A model generated the notes under the pieces. That model did no database searches, was not told the DNA's origin, and saw only the letters and a program-made list of their open reading frames with translations. Of a stretch of DNA of 29,515 bases, positions 18,301-25,243 are shown piece by piece; the first letter of the stretch is position 1; every line of letters begins with the position of its first letter. Location: positions 1 through 29,515 of the forward strand of contig JBKBXU010000012.1 of assembly GCA_046313675.1 (NCBI GenBank), in the 5' to 3' direction. Source of the stretch: JBKBXU01 sp046313675. Lineage in GTDB: Bacteria > Bacteroidota > Bacteroidia > Cytophagales > Cytophagaceae. A program made the translations under genes and the position numbers.

Positions 18301-18761
18301 GAACAGAATCTGAAATAAATCAGGACTATTATGAAGTTCAACGTTCTGCAGATGGTAGTGAATTTGTCGGAATTGGTAAGGTTCAAGGAGCTGGTTTAGG
18401 GGGTAATTTTATAAATTATACGTATAAAGATCAGTTTCCGTTAAATCAATTAAATTATTATAGAATTGCCAGCTTTGACCTGGATGGGTCTGTACAATAC
18501 AGTAAGGTGGTGACCGCCTATCTTGGTAAATTCCCTATTCAGGTTCTTCCAAACCCGTCTGATGGTATTTTTAATGTATATCTGTCGGGAGCGGATATTA
18601 CTAAGGTTACCGTTTCCAGCATGTTGGGTGTAACAGTTCTTGAGGATGCTCCTGGTAAAGAATCCTGTGAGCTTAACCTGAGCGGTATGTCTTCAGGTGT
18701 ATATCTGCTTTTGATTGAATATGATGGTAGAAGAGACCTTATTAGAATAGTTAAAAATTAG
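15366..18761 (+). CDS. Multidomain GH9 cellulase (endoglucanase) secreted by T9SS
   Basis: A 1131-residue secreted enzyme with a signal peptide ending near FSQ (22). The GH9 catalytic domain spans ~25-510. HDCGDH holds the Asp pair 85/88 (nucleophile-activating base), PHHR at 435-438 is a substrate-binding signature, and NDYVNSE ends with the acid Glu485. This family cuts beta-1,4-glucan by inversion. The usual N-terminal Ig domain is absent. Then come three Ig-like domains (~519-604, 608-695, 700-755), an unassigned beta-rich module (~758-955), an FN3-like domain (~958-1052) and a T9SS type A sorting domain starting at VLPNPSDGIF (~1060). No familiar cellulose-binding module is recognised. 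It is transcribed alone between a divergent helicase gene and a strong terminator. Confidence 0.93.
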   Translation: MKIKIFVAILGFVTLCQTAFSQTFTANDYRKCIWMTTRFYGAQRSGDNNWTVHNHLPAGVNAALTGRCFRADGVAGRDLSGGWHDCGDHVKFGQTQFYSAYILLKGYAEFKQGYDDFYSYAYNGYKAAGNWTYEGSGHDPNCIPDVLDEMKHATDYFLKVIPNATNFYYQVGRGGCPGDHCRWETAVRMQTNNVGNGGNNDTGVGSGPLREVYSNPADASMASFCGATLALMSRMYRQFDAAYADLCLQHAIHAYTYAKANPGTVGSAGGGQYPANSDWRDDLATLCAELYWATGNNAYRTEAIALEPNVNFNAGWSFDYSNNGEIALYNLAKLGNASALTRFNNRITGHFLAAGSRNGAGVYTAYGNWGRLRYNGNAAFLIALYSKLNNNTTAGVLNAIYNDVDYIMGKNTPKRSYIVGFEPAAGGPYITPQYPHHRNAFLRDDNPGNAIVLTIPAKNRQLGALVGGQRDGTYNDDRNDYVNSEVCIDYNAGLVGALGFINSRVAPVDTMKFCGMAVCRKPALGPDLSTCSGTTLPVLLDANTGNAGGAISYQWYTWNGSTSSVIGGATARTYSAPAVGGYIVKRDSTAGGVTCTRYDTVFISNTLAKPLIGPSTTTLNLCNPASVNLTVSNAGSMPSGVAYQWQRANVVGGPYTNIVDETGSTLANVRTVGFYRIHASLGACVNSDTMRITSNLPTPVDGCVGSGPIPLSIANPGLGTGPYNWFNVPTGGTSLGTGTSYNAPSAGTYYVQDMSAVNAIVGPYFPAQPTTYGGGGNSNADNQVQTVFTAVGNFTISNVYVPYMLYGAGEVGKRATVEVIDDATLEVVGVSEHVTGVLASGTYSAQGVYIIRLPINLAVVGGTAGTPRTLRIRFRNGAGNDGNTFLFNDNTDPFDGTMPLNYPYLDSQGGNIMRIVRHNVYNNNTTTRYGFFVGFQISAGLSCARLPVIASNTNCSGLPVDFVYFKAEAKDYAVDLSWGTESEINQDYYEVQRSADGSEFVGIGKVQGAGLGGNFINYTYKDQFPLNQLNYYRIASFDLDGSVQYSKVVTAYLGKFPIQVLPNPSDGIFNVYLSGADITKVTVSSMLGVTVLEDAPGKESCELNLSGMSSGVYLLLIEYDGRRDLIRIVKN

Positions 18762-18783
18762 ACTTTAGCACAATTTTTGAATT

Positions 18784-18822
18784 AAGAGCTGCGTAGACTA
18801 TATACGCAGCTCTTGTTGTTTT
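18784..18822 (+). terminator. Rho-independent terminator after the GH9 gene
   Basis: AAGAGCTGCGTA (18784-18795) pairs perfectly over 12 bp with TACGCAGCTCTT (18803-18814) around a 7-base loop, followed by GTTGTTTT. It lies 23 bp after the GH9 stop and ends about 15 bp before the next start codon, so the downstream gene depends either on read-through or on a promoter overlapping the hairpin. Confidence 0.85.
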
Positions 18823-18836
18823 AAAAATAAAATTAT

Positions 18837-19721
18837 ATGTTTAAATCCTTTTTCCTTCCCCTATTGTTTTCTCTGTTTTTTTTAAGCTTTCAAATTTCAG
18901 CACAGAATAGCAAGCTTGAGTTTATTGCAAACCTCCCGGCTGCCATAGATGAATCATCTGGTTTAGCCTATACACCAAAAGGTTTGTTTACTATAAATGA
19001 TGGCAAAAAAGGCCTGATATATAAAATTGATGCTGCTACAGGAGAACTTTTACAAACTCTAATTATTTCCAATGTACCTGTGATGGATATTGAAGCCATG
19101 TGTTTTGACGGTGAGTTTTTATATATAGGTGATTTTGGCAATAATACAGGTGAACGAAAAGATTTAAAAGTAGTAAAAATTAAATTGGCTTCCATTGGCG
19201 GAAATGCAATTGAAAAGGTAAAAGGAGAAGTAATCAATTTTAATTATTCTGAACAGGTCAGCTTCGTGTCAGACAAAAAATCGAATCAATTTGATTGTGA
19301 ATCTTTAATTGCATTTAAAGATTCTTTATACATCTTTACCAAGCGCAGAAATGATCATCAGACAGCTTTGTATGCCCTTCCTAAACAACCTGGAAATTAT
19401 CAGGCACGGTTTATCAGCACGTTTGATGTTAAAGGGCGGATTACAGGTGCTGCTATTAGTTCAGATGGAAAGAAACTTCTATTATTAGGTTATCAGAAAA
19501 AACATCATTTTCCTTTTATTTGGAAGTTTGAAGGATTTTCAGGAGATAATTTTTTAAATGGTTCTTCGGCTTACGTACAGTTGACCTCTGTAGAAGTGAA
19601 TTGGCAAACAGAGGGTATAACCTTTGTGGACAATAATCAGCTTTACATTTCCAGCGAATCAAGCAAGGATTTATCGGGACGGCTTTATAAAATTGCCATT
19701 TCAGATTTGTTCCGTAAATAA
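18837..19721 (+). CDS. Exported propeller-like protein (SdiA-regulated-like)
   Basis: A 294-residue protein with a signal peptide (MFKSFFLPLLF to about FQISAQ). The mature part is beta-rich with propeller-like blades. ESSGLAYTP, YKIDAATGE, DIEAMCFDGEFLYIGDFGNN and DCESLIAFKDSLYIFTKR resemble the periplasmic phytase-like/SdiA-regulated propeller group in which an Asp-Ile-Glu run precedes GDFGNN. No T9SS sorting domain is present, so it is likely periplasmic or otherwise outside the inner membrane. It starts ~15 bp past the GH9 terminator. A link to cellulose use rests only on position. The catalytic activity, if any, is unknown. Confidence 0.65.
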   Translation: MFKSFFLPLLFSLFFLSFQISAQNSKLEFIANLPAAIDESSGLAYTPKGLFTINDGKKGLIYKIDAATGELLQTLIISNVPVMDIEAMCFDGEFLYIGDFGNNTGERKDLKVVKIKLASIGGNAIEKVKGEVINFNYSEQVSFVSDKKSNQFDCESLIAFKDSLYIFTKRRNDHQTALYALPKQPGNYQARFISTFDVKGRITGAAISSDGKKLLLLGYQKKHHFPFIWKFEGFSGDNFLNGSSAYVQLTSVEVNWQTEGITFVDNNQLYISSESSKDLSGRLYKIAISDLFRK

Positions 19722-19748
19722 AAACATCATAGAGTTGCCAGGTTCTGT

Positions 19749-20204
19749 TTAATAGAGTAACTCAAAAAAACCTTTTATTGCATCCTCTCCCTGGGTAAAG
19801 ATATAGTAATAAGTTCCTTTTGGCAATAAGCTTCCATTCCGTGAGTGGCCGCTCCAGTCGTTTTCTTAATTTTGGGCTCTGTATTGTTCTGTTCCAAACT
19901 TATCTATGATCACCAAATGATTATTTATTTGAGGGTTTAACCCTTTAATGTAAAAGTAATCGTTATAGCCATCATCATTTGGTGAGATAAATTCCGGTGC
20001 CAGTAAGGGTTGTGGTGTTTTTAGCGTTATTGCGTAATCTTCCGTTTCTCCTATTTCATTTTCTTTCGGACAACAATCCTCCGGATTGAAAGGAGAGCCA
20101 GTGCGACAGCGAATGCGCAACCTTCGGATACCTTCGAAATTATAATTTTCCTGAATTTTTATATTTCGCATTGATTCCTGGTTAAACAGAGAAAACTTGG
20201 CTAA
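19749..20204 (-). pseudogene. Remnant of a T9SS type B cargo gene (GEVED-like end plus sorting domain)
   Basis: Reading on the minus strand, the open frame gives RRLRIRCRTGSPF and GETEDYAITLK, the typical end of a GEVED domain. It then gives FISPNDDGYNDYFYIKGL and IIDKFGTEQYRAQN, the start of a gliding-motility-associated (CHU_C, T9SS type B) sorting domain. A TAA stop at 19866-19868 interrupts it. In the same frame directly after that stop the domain continues as ENDWSGHSRNGSLLPKGTYY and ends at a natural stop at 19749-19751. So one nonsense codon breaks the sorting domain, and the rest of the large parent gene upstream of ~20204 is gone, replaced by the region before amtB. A read-through or sequencing error could explain the stop but not the missing 5' part. 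Confidence 0.85.
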
Positions 20205-20294
20205 TCAGGATGTGTCAATTTAATTTTACCAAACAAATAACTATAGCATAAGTTGTAAAAGGTAATGATAATAATAAGTACCTGTTGAGCATGA

Positions 20295-21497
20295 ATGGAA
20301 AATTTTTATACAATTAATAATCTATGGATGCTTTTATGCACCATGATGGTCTTTGTAATGCACTTAGGTTTTGCTTCCCTGGAGGCAGGGTTAACCCAAT
20401 CAAAAAATACGATAAACATCTTATTCAAAAACATCCTGGTTCCGGTAGTCGGGATTCTTAGTTTTACGTATATAGGATATAGTTTAATGTATCCCGGGGA
20501 AGAATACAGGGGGCAGTGGTTTGGGTATAGCGGATGGGGACATGCAGGTGTTGATGAAGCGCATCAATATGAGAAACTCTTTCCTTTTTGGGCTTTAATC
20601 GCCTTCAAAGCTATGTTCGCTGCTACCGCTGCTACGATAGTTTCTGGAGCAGTGGCAGAAAGGATTCATTTTCGAAGTTTTATGGTGTTCTCAATTCTTT
20701 TTGTAACCTTCTGCTATCCGATAGTAGGAATGTGGCATTGGGGAGGAGGTTTTTTAAGTGCTATGGAAACCCCTTTTTATGATTTTTCAGGAGCCAGCAT
20801 CGTACATGCAGTTGGTGGATGGGGGGCTCTTGCAGGTTCATTAATGCTTGGCCCTAGAATAGGGCGGTTCACCAATGGGCATGAAATTGTAGGGCACAGT
20901 ATGCCATTAGCAACCATTGGAATTTTTCTTTTGTGGTTTGGATGGTTCGGTTTTAGTGCAGGTTCAGTTTTCTCGGCAGAACCTTATACGGTTTCACTTG
21001 TGGTTTTAAATACCGCCGTGGCGGCTTCGGCCGGGGCAGCTTCCTCCTGGTTATTTACCTGGTTTTTCGTTAAAACGCACAATCTTCCAACCTTTATTTC
21101 CGGGATTCTTGGAGCTCTGGTTAGTTCTACTGCTTCTGCTGATATTACACTGCCTCATCAGGCTATGATTATTGGAGCGGTATCAGGTTTTTTAGTGGTG
21201 GCTTTTAATAAAATCTTTAAGCACTTTAAAATTGATGACCCTGTGGAAGCTATACCGGCACATCTTGTTTGTGGTATCTGGGGAACGATCGCTGTTGGGA
21301 TTTTTACAGAAATAGCTGGATGGAGACAGCTTGTAAGTCAGTTTGTTGGAGTAGGGGTTATAGGGGTATTTAGTTTTAGCTTTTCCTTGCTGGTATTTTT
21401 TCTTATCAAAAAAACCATTGGCCTGCGAGTCAGGAAAGAGGTGGAAATTTCAGGCTTGGATAGGGATGAGCATGGGATGGATGCGTATAAAATATAA
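20295..21497 (+). CDS. amtB: AmtB-type ammonium transporter
   Basis: A 400-residue protein of about eleven helices. The family's twin pore histidines are in place: His171 in DFSGASIVH and His323 in DDPVEAIPAHLVCG. The ammonium-recruiting Asp (163), the Phe gate near 108 (MFAATAATI) and the AERIHF segment are also present. It conducts ammonium or ammonia inward across the inner membrane. The start at 20295 gives the usual short, signal-like N-terminus; an overlapping ATG at 20291 is out of frame. A PII gene (glnB/glnK) normally follows amtB but none is here. The gene is convergent with the murU-like gene and lies just beyond the T9SS remnant. Confidence 0.93.
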   Translation: MENFYTINNLWMLLCTMMVFVMHLGFASLEAGLTQSKNTINILFKNILVPVVGILSFTYIGYSLMYPGEEYRGQWFGYSGWGHAGVDEAHQYEKLFPFWALIAFKAMFAATAATIVSGAVAERIHFRSFMVFSILFVTFCYPIVGMWHWGGGFLSAMETPFYDFSGASIVHAVGGWGALAGSLMLGPRIGRFTNGHEIVGHSMPLATIGIFLLWFGWFGFSAGSVFSAEPYTVSLVVLNTAVAASAGAASSWLFTWFFVKTHNLPTFISGILGALVSSTASADITLPHQAMIIGAVSGFLVVAFNKIFKHFKIDDPVEAIPAHLVCGIWGTIAVGIFTEIAGWRQLVSQFVGVGVIGVFSFSFSLLVFFLIKKTIGLRVRKEVEISGLDRDEHGMDAYKI

Positions 21498-21558
21498 TTA
21501 TCCGGATATTGAGTTAAAAGAGTTTTTGCTTAATAGGATATATTCTATAACTAACATC

Positions 21559-22290
21559 TTATTCACCTAATATCTTAACCACAAACTGCTCGGCTTCAAC
21601 TATGGCTTCGGGTTTGCCGACATCAATAAGAACATCCTGCGAATGATCAAAACCTCTTATAATGTTATTGCTGCAAAGGTCAAGATAGGTATCGACTATT
21701 GAAAATTTACCCTCTTGTTTCATCAGGAAAAAGATTTCCGGCTGAATAATATGAATGCCACTGAAGGCCATTTCACGAAGGGGGGGTGTTATTTTTCTGA
21801 TTTTTTCCTCACCGGTGTTTACATTTTTCCACCCACAAAGTTCTTCATTCTCATTGAAGAGAAAATACCTAGAGGTGCTTCTGTTGGTTACGGCAAGTGT
21901 GGCCAGGGCCTTTCCTGATGTATGAAAATCAATGAGTTTACGAATGTTTAGATTGGTTAGGATATCTACATTCATGACCAGGAAAGGCTCATTTCCGGAA
22001 AGAAGAGGTGCAGCTTTCTGTAAACCTCCACCTGTCTCCAACAGCATGTCGGTTTCATCAGAAATTTGTATGTCAACATCAAAATTTCTGTTTTCAGAAA
22101 GATAAGTCCGTATCAGGTCTGGGAAGTGATGTATATTTATAACAAATTCTTTTATACCAAATCCTTTAAGGTATTCGATGTTTCGTTGAAGTAAGGTTTT
22201 ACCCTTCACCTCAGCCAGTGCTTTAGGTTTATTGTTAGTATATGGCCGAAGCCTTGTTCCAAGACCAGCTGCAAAAATCATGGCTTTCAT
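21559..22290 (-). CDS. murU: MurU-like sugar-1-phosphate nucleotidyltransferase
   Basis: A 243-residue enzyme with the nucleotidyltransferase signature GLGTRLRPYT (9-18) and the following KPKALAEV, the LLETGGGL loop and a metal-binding Asp in MNVDIL. The short length without a C-terminal hexapeptide domain matches MurU, which joins MurNAc-1-phosphate to UTP to give UDP-MurNAc. The gene upstream on the same strand encodes an AmgK-like sugar kinase, the partner enzyme of MurU, with 88 bp between them. This supports the anomeric peptidoglycan-recycling branch that bypasses MurA and hence can lower fosfomycin sensitivity. A mannose-1-phosphate or glucose-1-phosphate transferase is the alternative if context is ignored. 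Confidence 0.8.
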   Translation of the reverse strand: MKAMIFAAGLGTRLRPYTNNKPKALAEVKGKTLLQRNIEYLKGFGIKEFVINIHHFPDLIRTYLSENRNFDVDIQISDETDMLLETGGGLQKAAPLLSGNEPFLVMNVDILTNLNIRKLIDFHTSGKALATLAVTNRSTSRYFLFNENEELCGWKNVNTGEEKIRKITPPLREMAFSGIHIIQPEIFFLMKQEGKFSIVDTYLDLCSNNIIRGFDHSQDVLIDVGKPEAIVEAEQFVVKILGE

Positions 22291-22378
22291 GTATTCCTCT
22301 TTATTTTAATTCTCCTTAGTTCTTAACCTTTAATGTCTTACTAGTTTAACCTAATAACTTAACCCAATATCTCCTCTC

Positions 22379-23827
22379 TCAATTTACCCAATTTTTTGCA
22401 TCCTGCACGCAATGTTCCACCACTACCTTAACCCCAAATTTTTCCTTTAGGTGCCTGGCCAGTCTATCGGCAGCAAACACGCTTCGGTGTTGTCCGCCTG
22501 TACAGCCAAAACTGACCTGAAGACTTTCAAAATTTCTTTTCAAATAATCGGTAACGCTTATGTCCACCAGGCTGTAAACATGTTGGAGGAAAGTAGGCAT
22601 TTCGGTCTGATATAATAGGAAATCCTGCACCGGCTTATCCCTTCCCGTCAGTTTCTTATATTCTTCAAACCTACCCGGGTTCAGTAAGCCCCGACAGTCA
22701 AATACGAAGCCGCCACCATTTCCGGAAGGGTCTTCAGGCAGGCCTATTTTATAGGAAAAGCTGTGGACTTTTACCACTAATTTGCTGTCGTTTGTTGCTT
22801 TGATGTTTTCAAAGCGATTGATCACCTCTTCGCTTACCATAGCCTCCAGGGCTTTTTGAAGCTCCGGTAAGCGTATTGGAATGGTCTTGTTTTCAAGAAA
22901 CCATTTCAGGTTTTTAAGGGCAAAAGGGATACTGCTTATAAAATGTGGTTTTCCTTCAAACAGTCCCCGGTAGCCGTAGGCACCAAGGGTTTGCAGCATA
23001 CGGATTAAAACAAATCCATGGTAGCTGTCCATAAATTCCGTTTTATTTAGCTGATCGTTTAGGAGATGGTTGGCACGGTCAAAATAATAATCCACCAGTT
23101 CATCGCGCCATTCATAGGGTAGTGCAGCTTTTGCCTGCCAGAGCATAGATGCTACATCGTATTGTAATGCTCCCTGCATTCCCCCTTGATAGTCAATAAA
23201 ATAAACCTTGTCGTCCTTGACCATTACATTTCGACTTTGACAGTCACGGTGCATAAAAAACTTATTCCGTTCCTGCATCAGGTAATAACTTAGCATTTCA
23301 AAGTCATTCAGAAGCAGGTTTTTATCGTAAGGCAATTTTAATGCCCGTAGGAAATAGTATTTAAAATAAAGAAGGTCAGAATATATGGCATTTCGATCGA
23401 AAGAACGGGTAGCAATGCAATAATCGTAATTTAGGCCTGTACCTCCTGTAATTTGTAGTTGCGCTAATTGTGCAAACGTTTTCTGATATAATTCAAACGT
23501 ACGTTCTGTAAAACCCTCCTGTTGAAGAATGTCGAACAAAGAGGTGTCTCCCAAATCAGACTGGATGTAAAAGCTTTTATCCTGACTGGTATGAAAGATT
23601 TCCGGAACAGATAGCTGTTTGCTGCTAAAGTGTCGGGTGAATTCAATGAAAGCTACATTTTCTCTTATGTTGCTGTTGTAGGTTACTATGTAAGGCCTTT
23701 GAGCTGTCTTAACCCTGAAATATTGTCTGTCGCTACCTGCCTGGGCCAACTGGTGCACATCTTCAACCTCCACTTCCGGCTTCCAGCTTTCAAAAAATGT
23801 CTTTACCTGATCAAGAATGGTTGGCAT
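22379..23827 (-). CDS. AmgK-like amino-sugar kinase fused to a RapZ C-terminal domain
   Basis: I start at 23827 (MPTILDQ), because the longer frame from 23866 adds 13 residues that look like untranslated leader. The 482-residue protein has an aminoglycoside-phosphotransferase fold (~1-345) with the catalytic loop HRDCQSRN (193-200) and metal-binding IDYQGG (211-216), as in AmgK, which phosphorylates the anomeric carbon of MurNAc and GlcNAc. Residues ~351-482 match the RapZ C-terminal domain: FDCRGLLNPG (376-385) and GCTGGQHRSV (441-450). In E. coli this domain senses glucosamine-6-phosphate and binds small RNAs; the RapZ N-terminal kinase-like domain is replaced here. Fusion to an amino-sugar kinase next to murU suggests allosteric sensing of an amino-sugar phosphate. 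Confidence 0.88.
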   Translation of the reverse strand: MPTILDQVKTFFESWKPEVEVEDVHQLAQAGSDRQYFRVKTAQRPYIVTYNSNIRENVAFIEFTRHFSSKQLSVPEIFHTSQDKSFYIQSDLGDTSLFDILQQEGFTERTFELYQKTFAQLAQLQITGGTGLNYDYCIATRSFDRNAIYSDLLYFKYYFLRALKLPYDKNLLLNDFEMLSYYLMQERNKFFMHRDCQSRNVMVKDDKVYFIDYQGGMQGALQYDVASMLWQAKAALPYEWRDELVDYYFDRANHLLNDQLNKTEFMDSYHGFVLIRMLQTLGAYGYRGLFEGKPHFISSIPFALKNLKWFLENKTIPIRLPELQKALEAMVSEEVINRFENIKATNDSKLVVKVHSFSYKIGLPEDPSGNGGGFVFDCRGLLNPGRFEEYKKLTGRDKPVQDFLLYQTEMPTFLQHVYSLVDISVTDYLKRNFESLQVSFGCTGGQHRSVFAADRLARHLKEKFGVKVVVEHCVQDAKNWVN

Positions 23828-24074
23828 AATCAAAATTGTTAATGTAAAATGAATATTCTGAAACAAATGTACAATTTGAATTATAAAAACTATAAATAAG
23901 TCGTGATTATAACGATTGCAAAAATGGAATGGTGTGGAATTGCTGTAAATGATTTAGTATGTAAGGTAATCATATTTTCAATTTTTTCTTGCCTTATAAT
24001 CAGTAGTGTTATATAATTGCAATTGCTTAAACACTTTATAATGACCAGTATAAGGTGAAACCACTTTTGCAGCT

Positions 24075-25160
24075 ATGAAAATTTACAGATTTTTTCTTCT
24101 GTTGCCCCTTTTACTATGGGCAGGAAGGTCTTTTTCCGATTGTGCTGAAGATTTATTCTTTAGTAAGTACATAGAAGGCTCCGGCCAGAATAAAGCCCTG
24201 GAAATCTATAACGGGACGCCTGAAGAAATCAACTTAGAAAACTATCAGGTGGAAACCTACTACAACGGTAGTTCCAGTCCCGGTTACATAACAGGATTGA
24301 GTGGGACAATAGGTCCGGGAGATGTATTTATTTTAGCCCATTCAGGCTCTGATCCTTATATCCTGATCTTTACTAATCAAACCATAGGCTTTGGTTGGTT
24401 CAATGGGAATGATGCAATCATCTTACGCAAAATACCCACAAATAAAATTATTGATGTGATAGGCGAGGTGGGCGCAGATCCGGGTGCTAATGGTTGGATA
24501 GTTTCCGATGGGAGTACTACAGATCATACGCTCATACGGCTTTCCGAGGTAATAGCCGGGGTTGATAGTTGGGAAACCGGGTCTTTCCAATGGAAGGTTT
24601 ACCCGATTAATCATTTTGAAGGAATTGGTGACCATGAGATGGATTGCTCGGTTCTGGACATTTTTCTAAACTCTTTTAAGGGTGAGGTACAAGAGGGTAA
24701 AGTTTACCTGTCCTGGCTCGCATTGAATCAAAATATCAGTTCATGCATGGTTGAGCATTCGGTTGATGGTAATGACTTTACGGCAATTAGTGAAAATGTT
24801 TATAATTGTCATTTACCCGGCTCTGTAATTCATGAATTTCCTGTTCCCGGAAAAAACTATTATCGAATGAAAATACTAACAGATAATAATATCGTTTATA
24901 GCCCTGTCATTGCTGTAGATGTTATTGATTTTAAGCTGCAGGTTTTCCCTAACCCTGCTGTAGATTTTTTCACCATTACTTTTGCTGTGAGCGAGGCAAT
25001 AGATGTTATCGTACTTAATTCGGCAGGTTTAGAAATTTATAAAAACATTTTGAATGGGTCAGGAGTAATGACTTTTGGGGAAGATTTTGCTCCGGGAGTT
25101 TACCTGCTTCTGTTTAATTCCAAGAGTATTAACACTCAAAGAAGGTTGGTGAAGCTTTAG
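24075..25160 (+). CDS. Lamin-tail-domain protein with T9SS sorting domain
   Basis: A 361-residue secreted protein. A signal peptide (to ~21) is followed by a lamin-tail domain (~23-191) with FFSKYIEGSGQNKALEIYNG and the usual NGNDAIIL strand, an immunoglobulin-like fold found in many bacterial extracellular nucleases and hydrolases. Next is an FN3-like domain (~195-286) with HSVDGNDF and NYYRMKIL, and a T9SS type A sorting domain from VFPNPAVDFF (~292). The same FN3-like plus sorting block ends the GH9 and GH8 enzymes in this window. No catalytic site is seen. It may be an accessory binding or scaffold protein at the cell surface. The GH8 gene follows 83 bp downstream in the same direction. 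Confidence 0.85.
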   Translation: MKIYRFFLLLPLLLWAGRSFSDCAEDLFFSKYIEGSGQNKALEIYNGTPEEINLENYQVETYYNGSSSPGYITGLSGTIGPGDVFILAHSGSDPYILIFTNQTIGFGWFNGNDAIILRKIPTNKIIDVIGEVGADPGANGWIVSDGSTTDHTLIRLSEVIAGVDSWETGSFQWKVYPINHFEGIGDHEMDCSVLDIFLNSFKGEVQEGKVYLSWLALNQNISSCMVEHSVDGNDFTAISENVYNCHLPGSVIHEFPVPGKNYYRMKILTDNNIVYSPVIAVDVIDFKLQVFPNPAVDFFTITFAVSEAIDVIVLNSAGLEIYKNILNGSGVMTFGEDFAPGVYLLLFNSKSINTQRRLVKL

Positions 25161-25163
25161 AGA

Positions 25164-25190
25164 TTAAAAGTTCATCAAGGACTTTTTAAT
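25164..25190 (+). terminator. Weak hairpin after the lamin-tail gene
   Basis: AAAAGT (25166-25171) can pair with ACTTTT (25181-25186), followed by a T and A-rich tail. The stem is short and AT-rich, so termination would be partial and the GH8 gene could still be co-transcribed. Confidence 0.35.
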
Positions 25191-25243
25191 TTAAAATAAT
25201 TCATGTATTATTGACACTTACTGTGAAAGTTTTGGATTATTTT

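Noticed and set aside
24005..24035. AGTGTT ... AACACT inverted repeat with AATTGCAATT upstream of the lamin-tail gene
   Set aside because: Only 6-bp arms and no matching Bacteroidota -7 element beside it.
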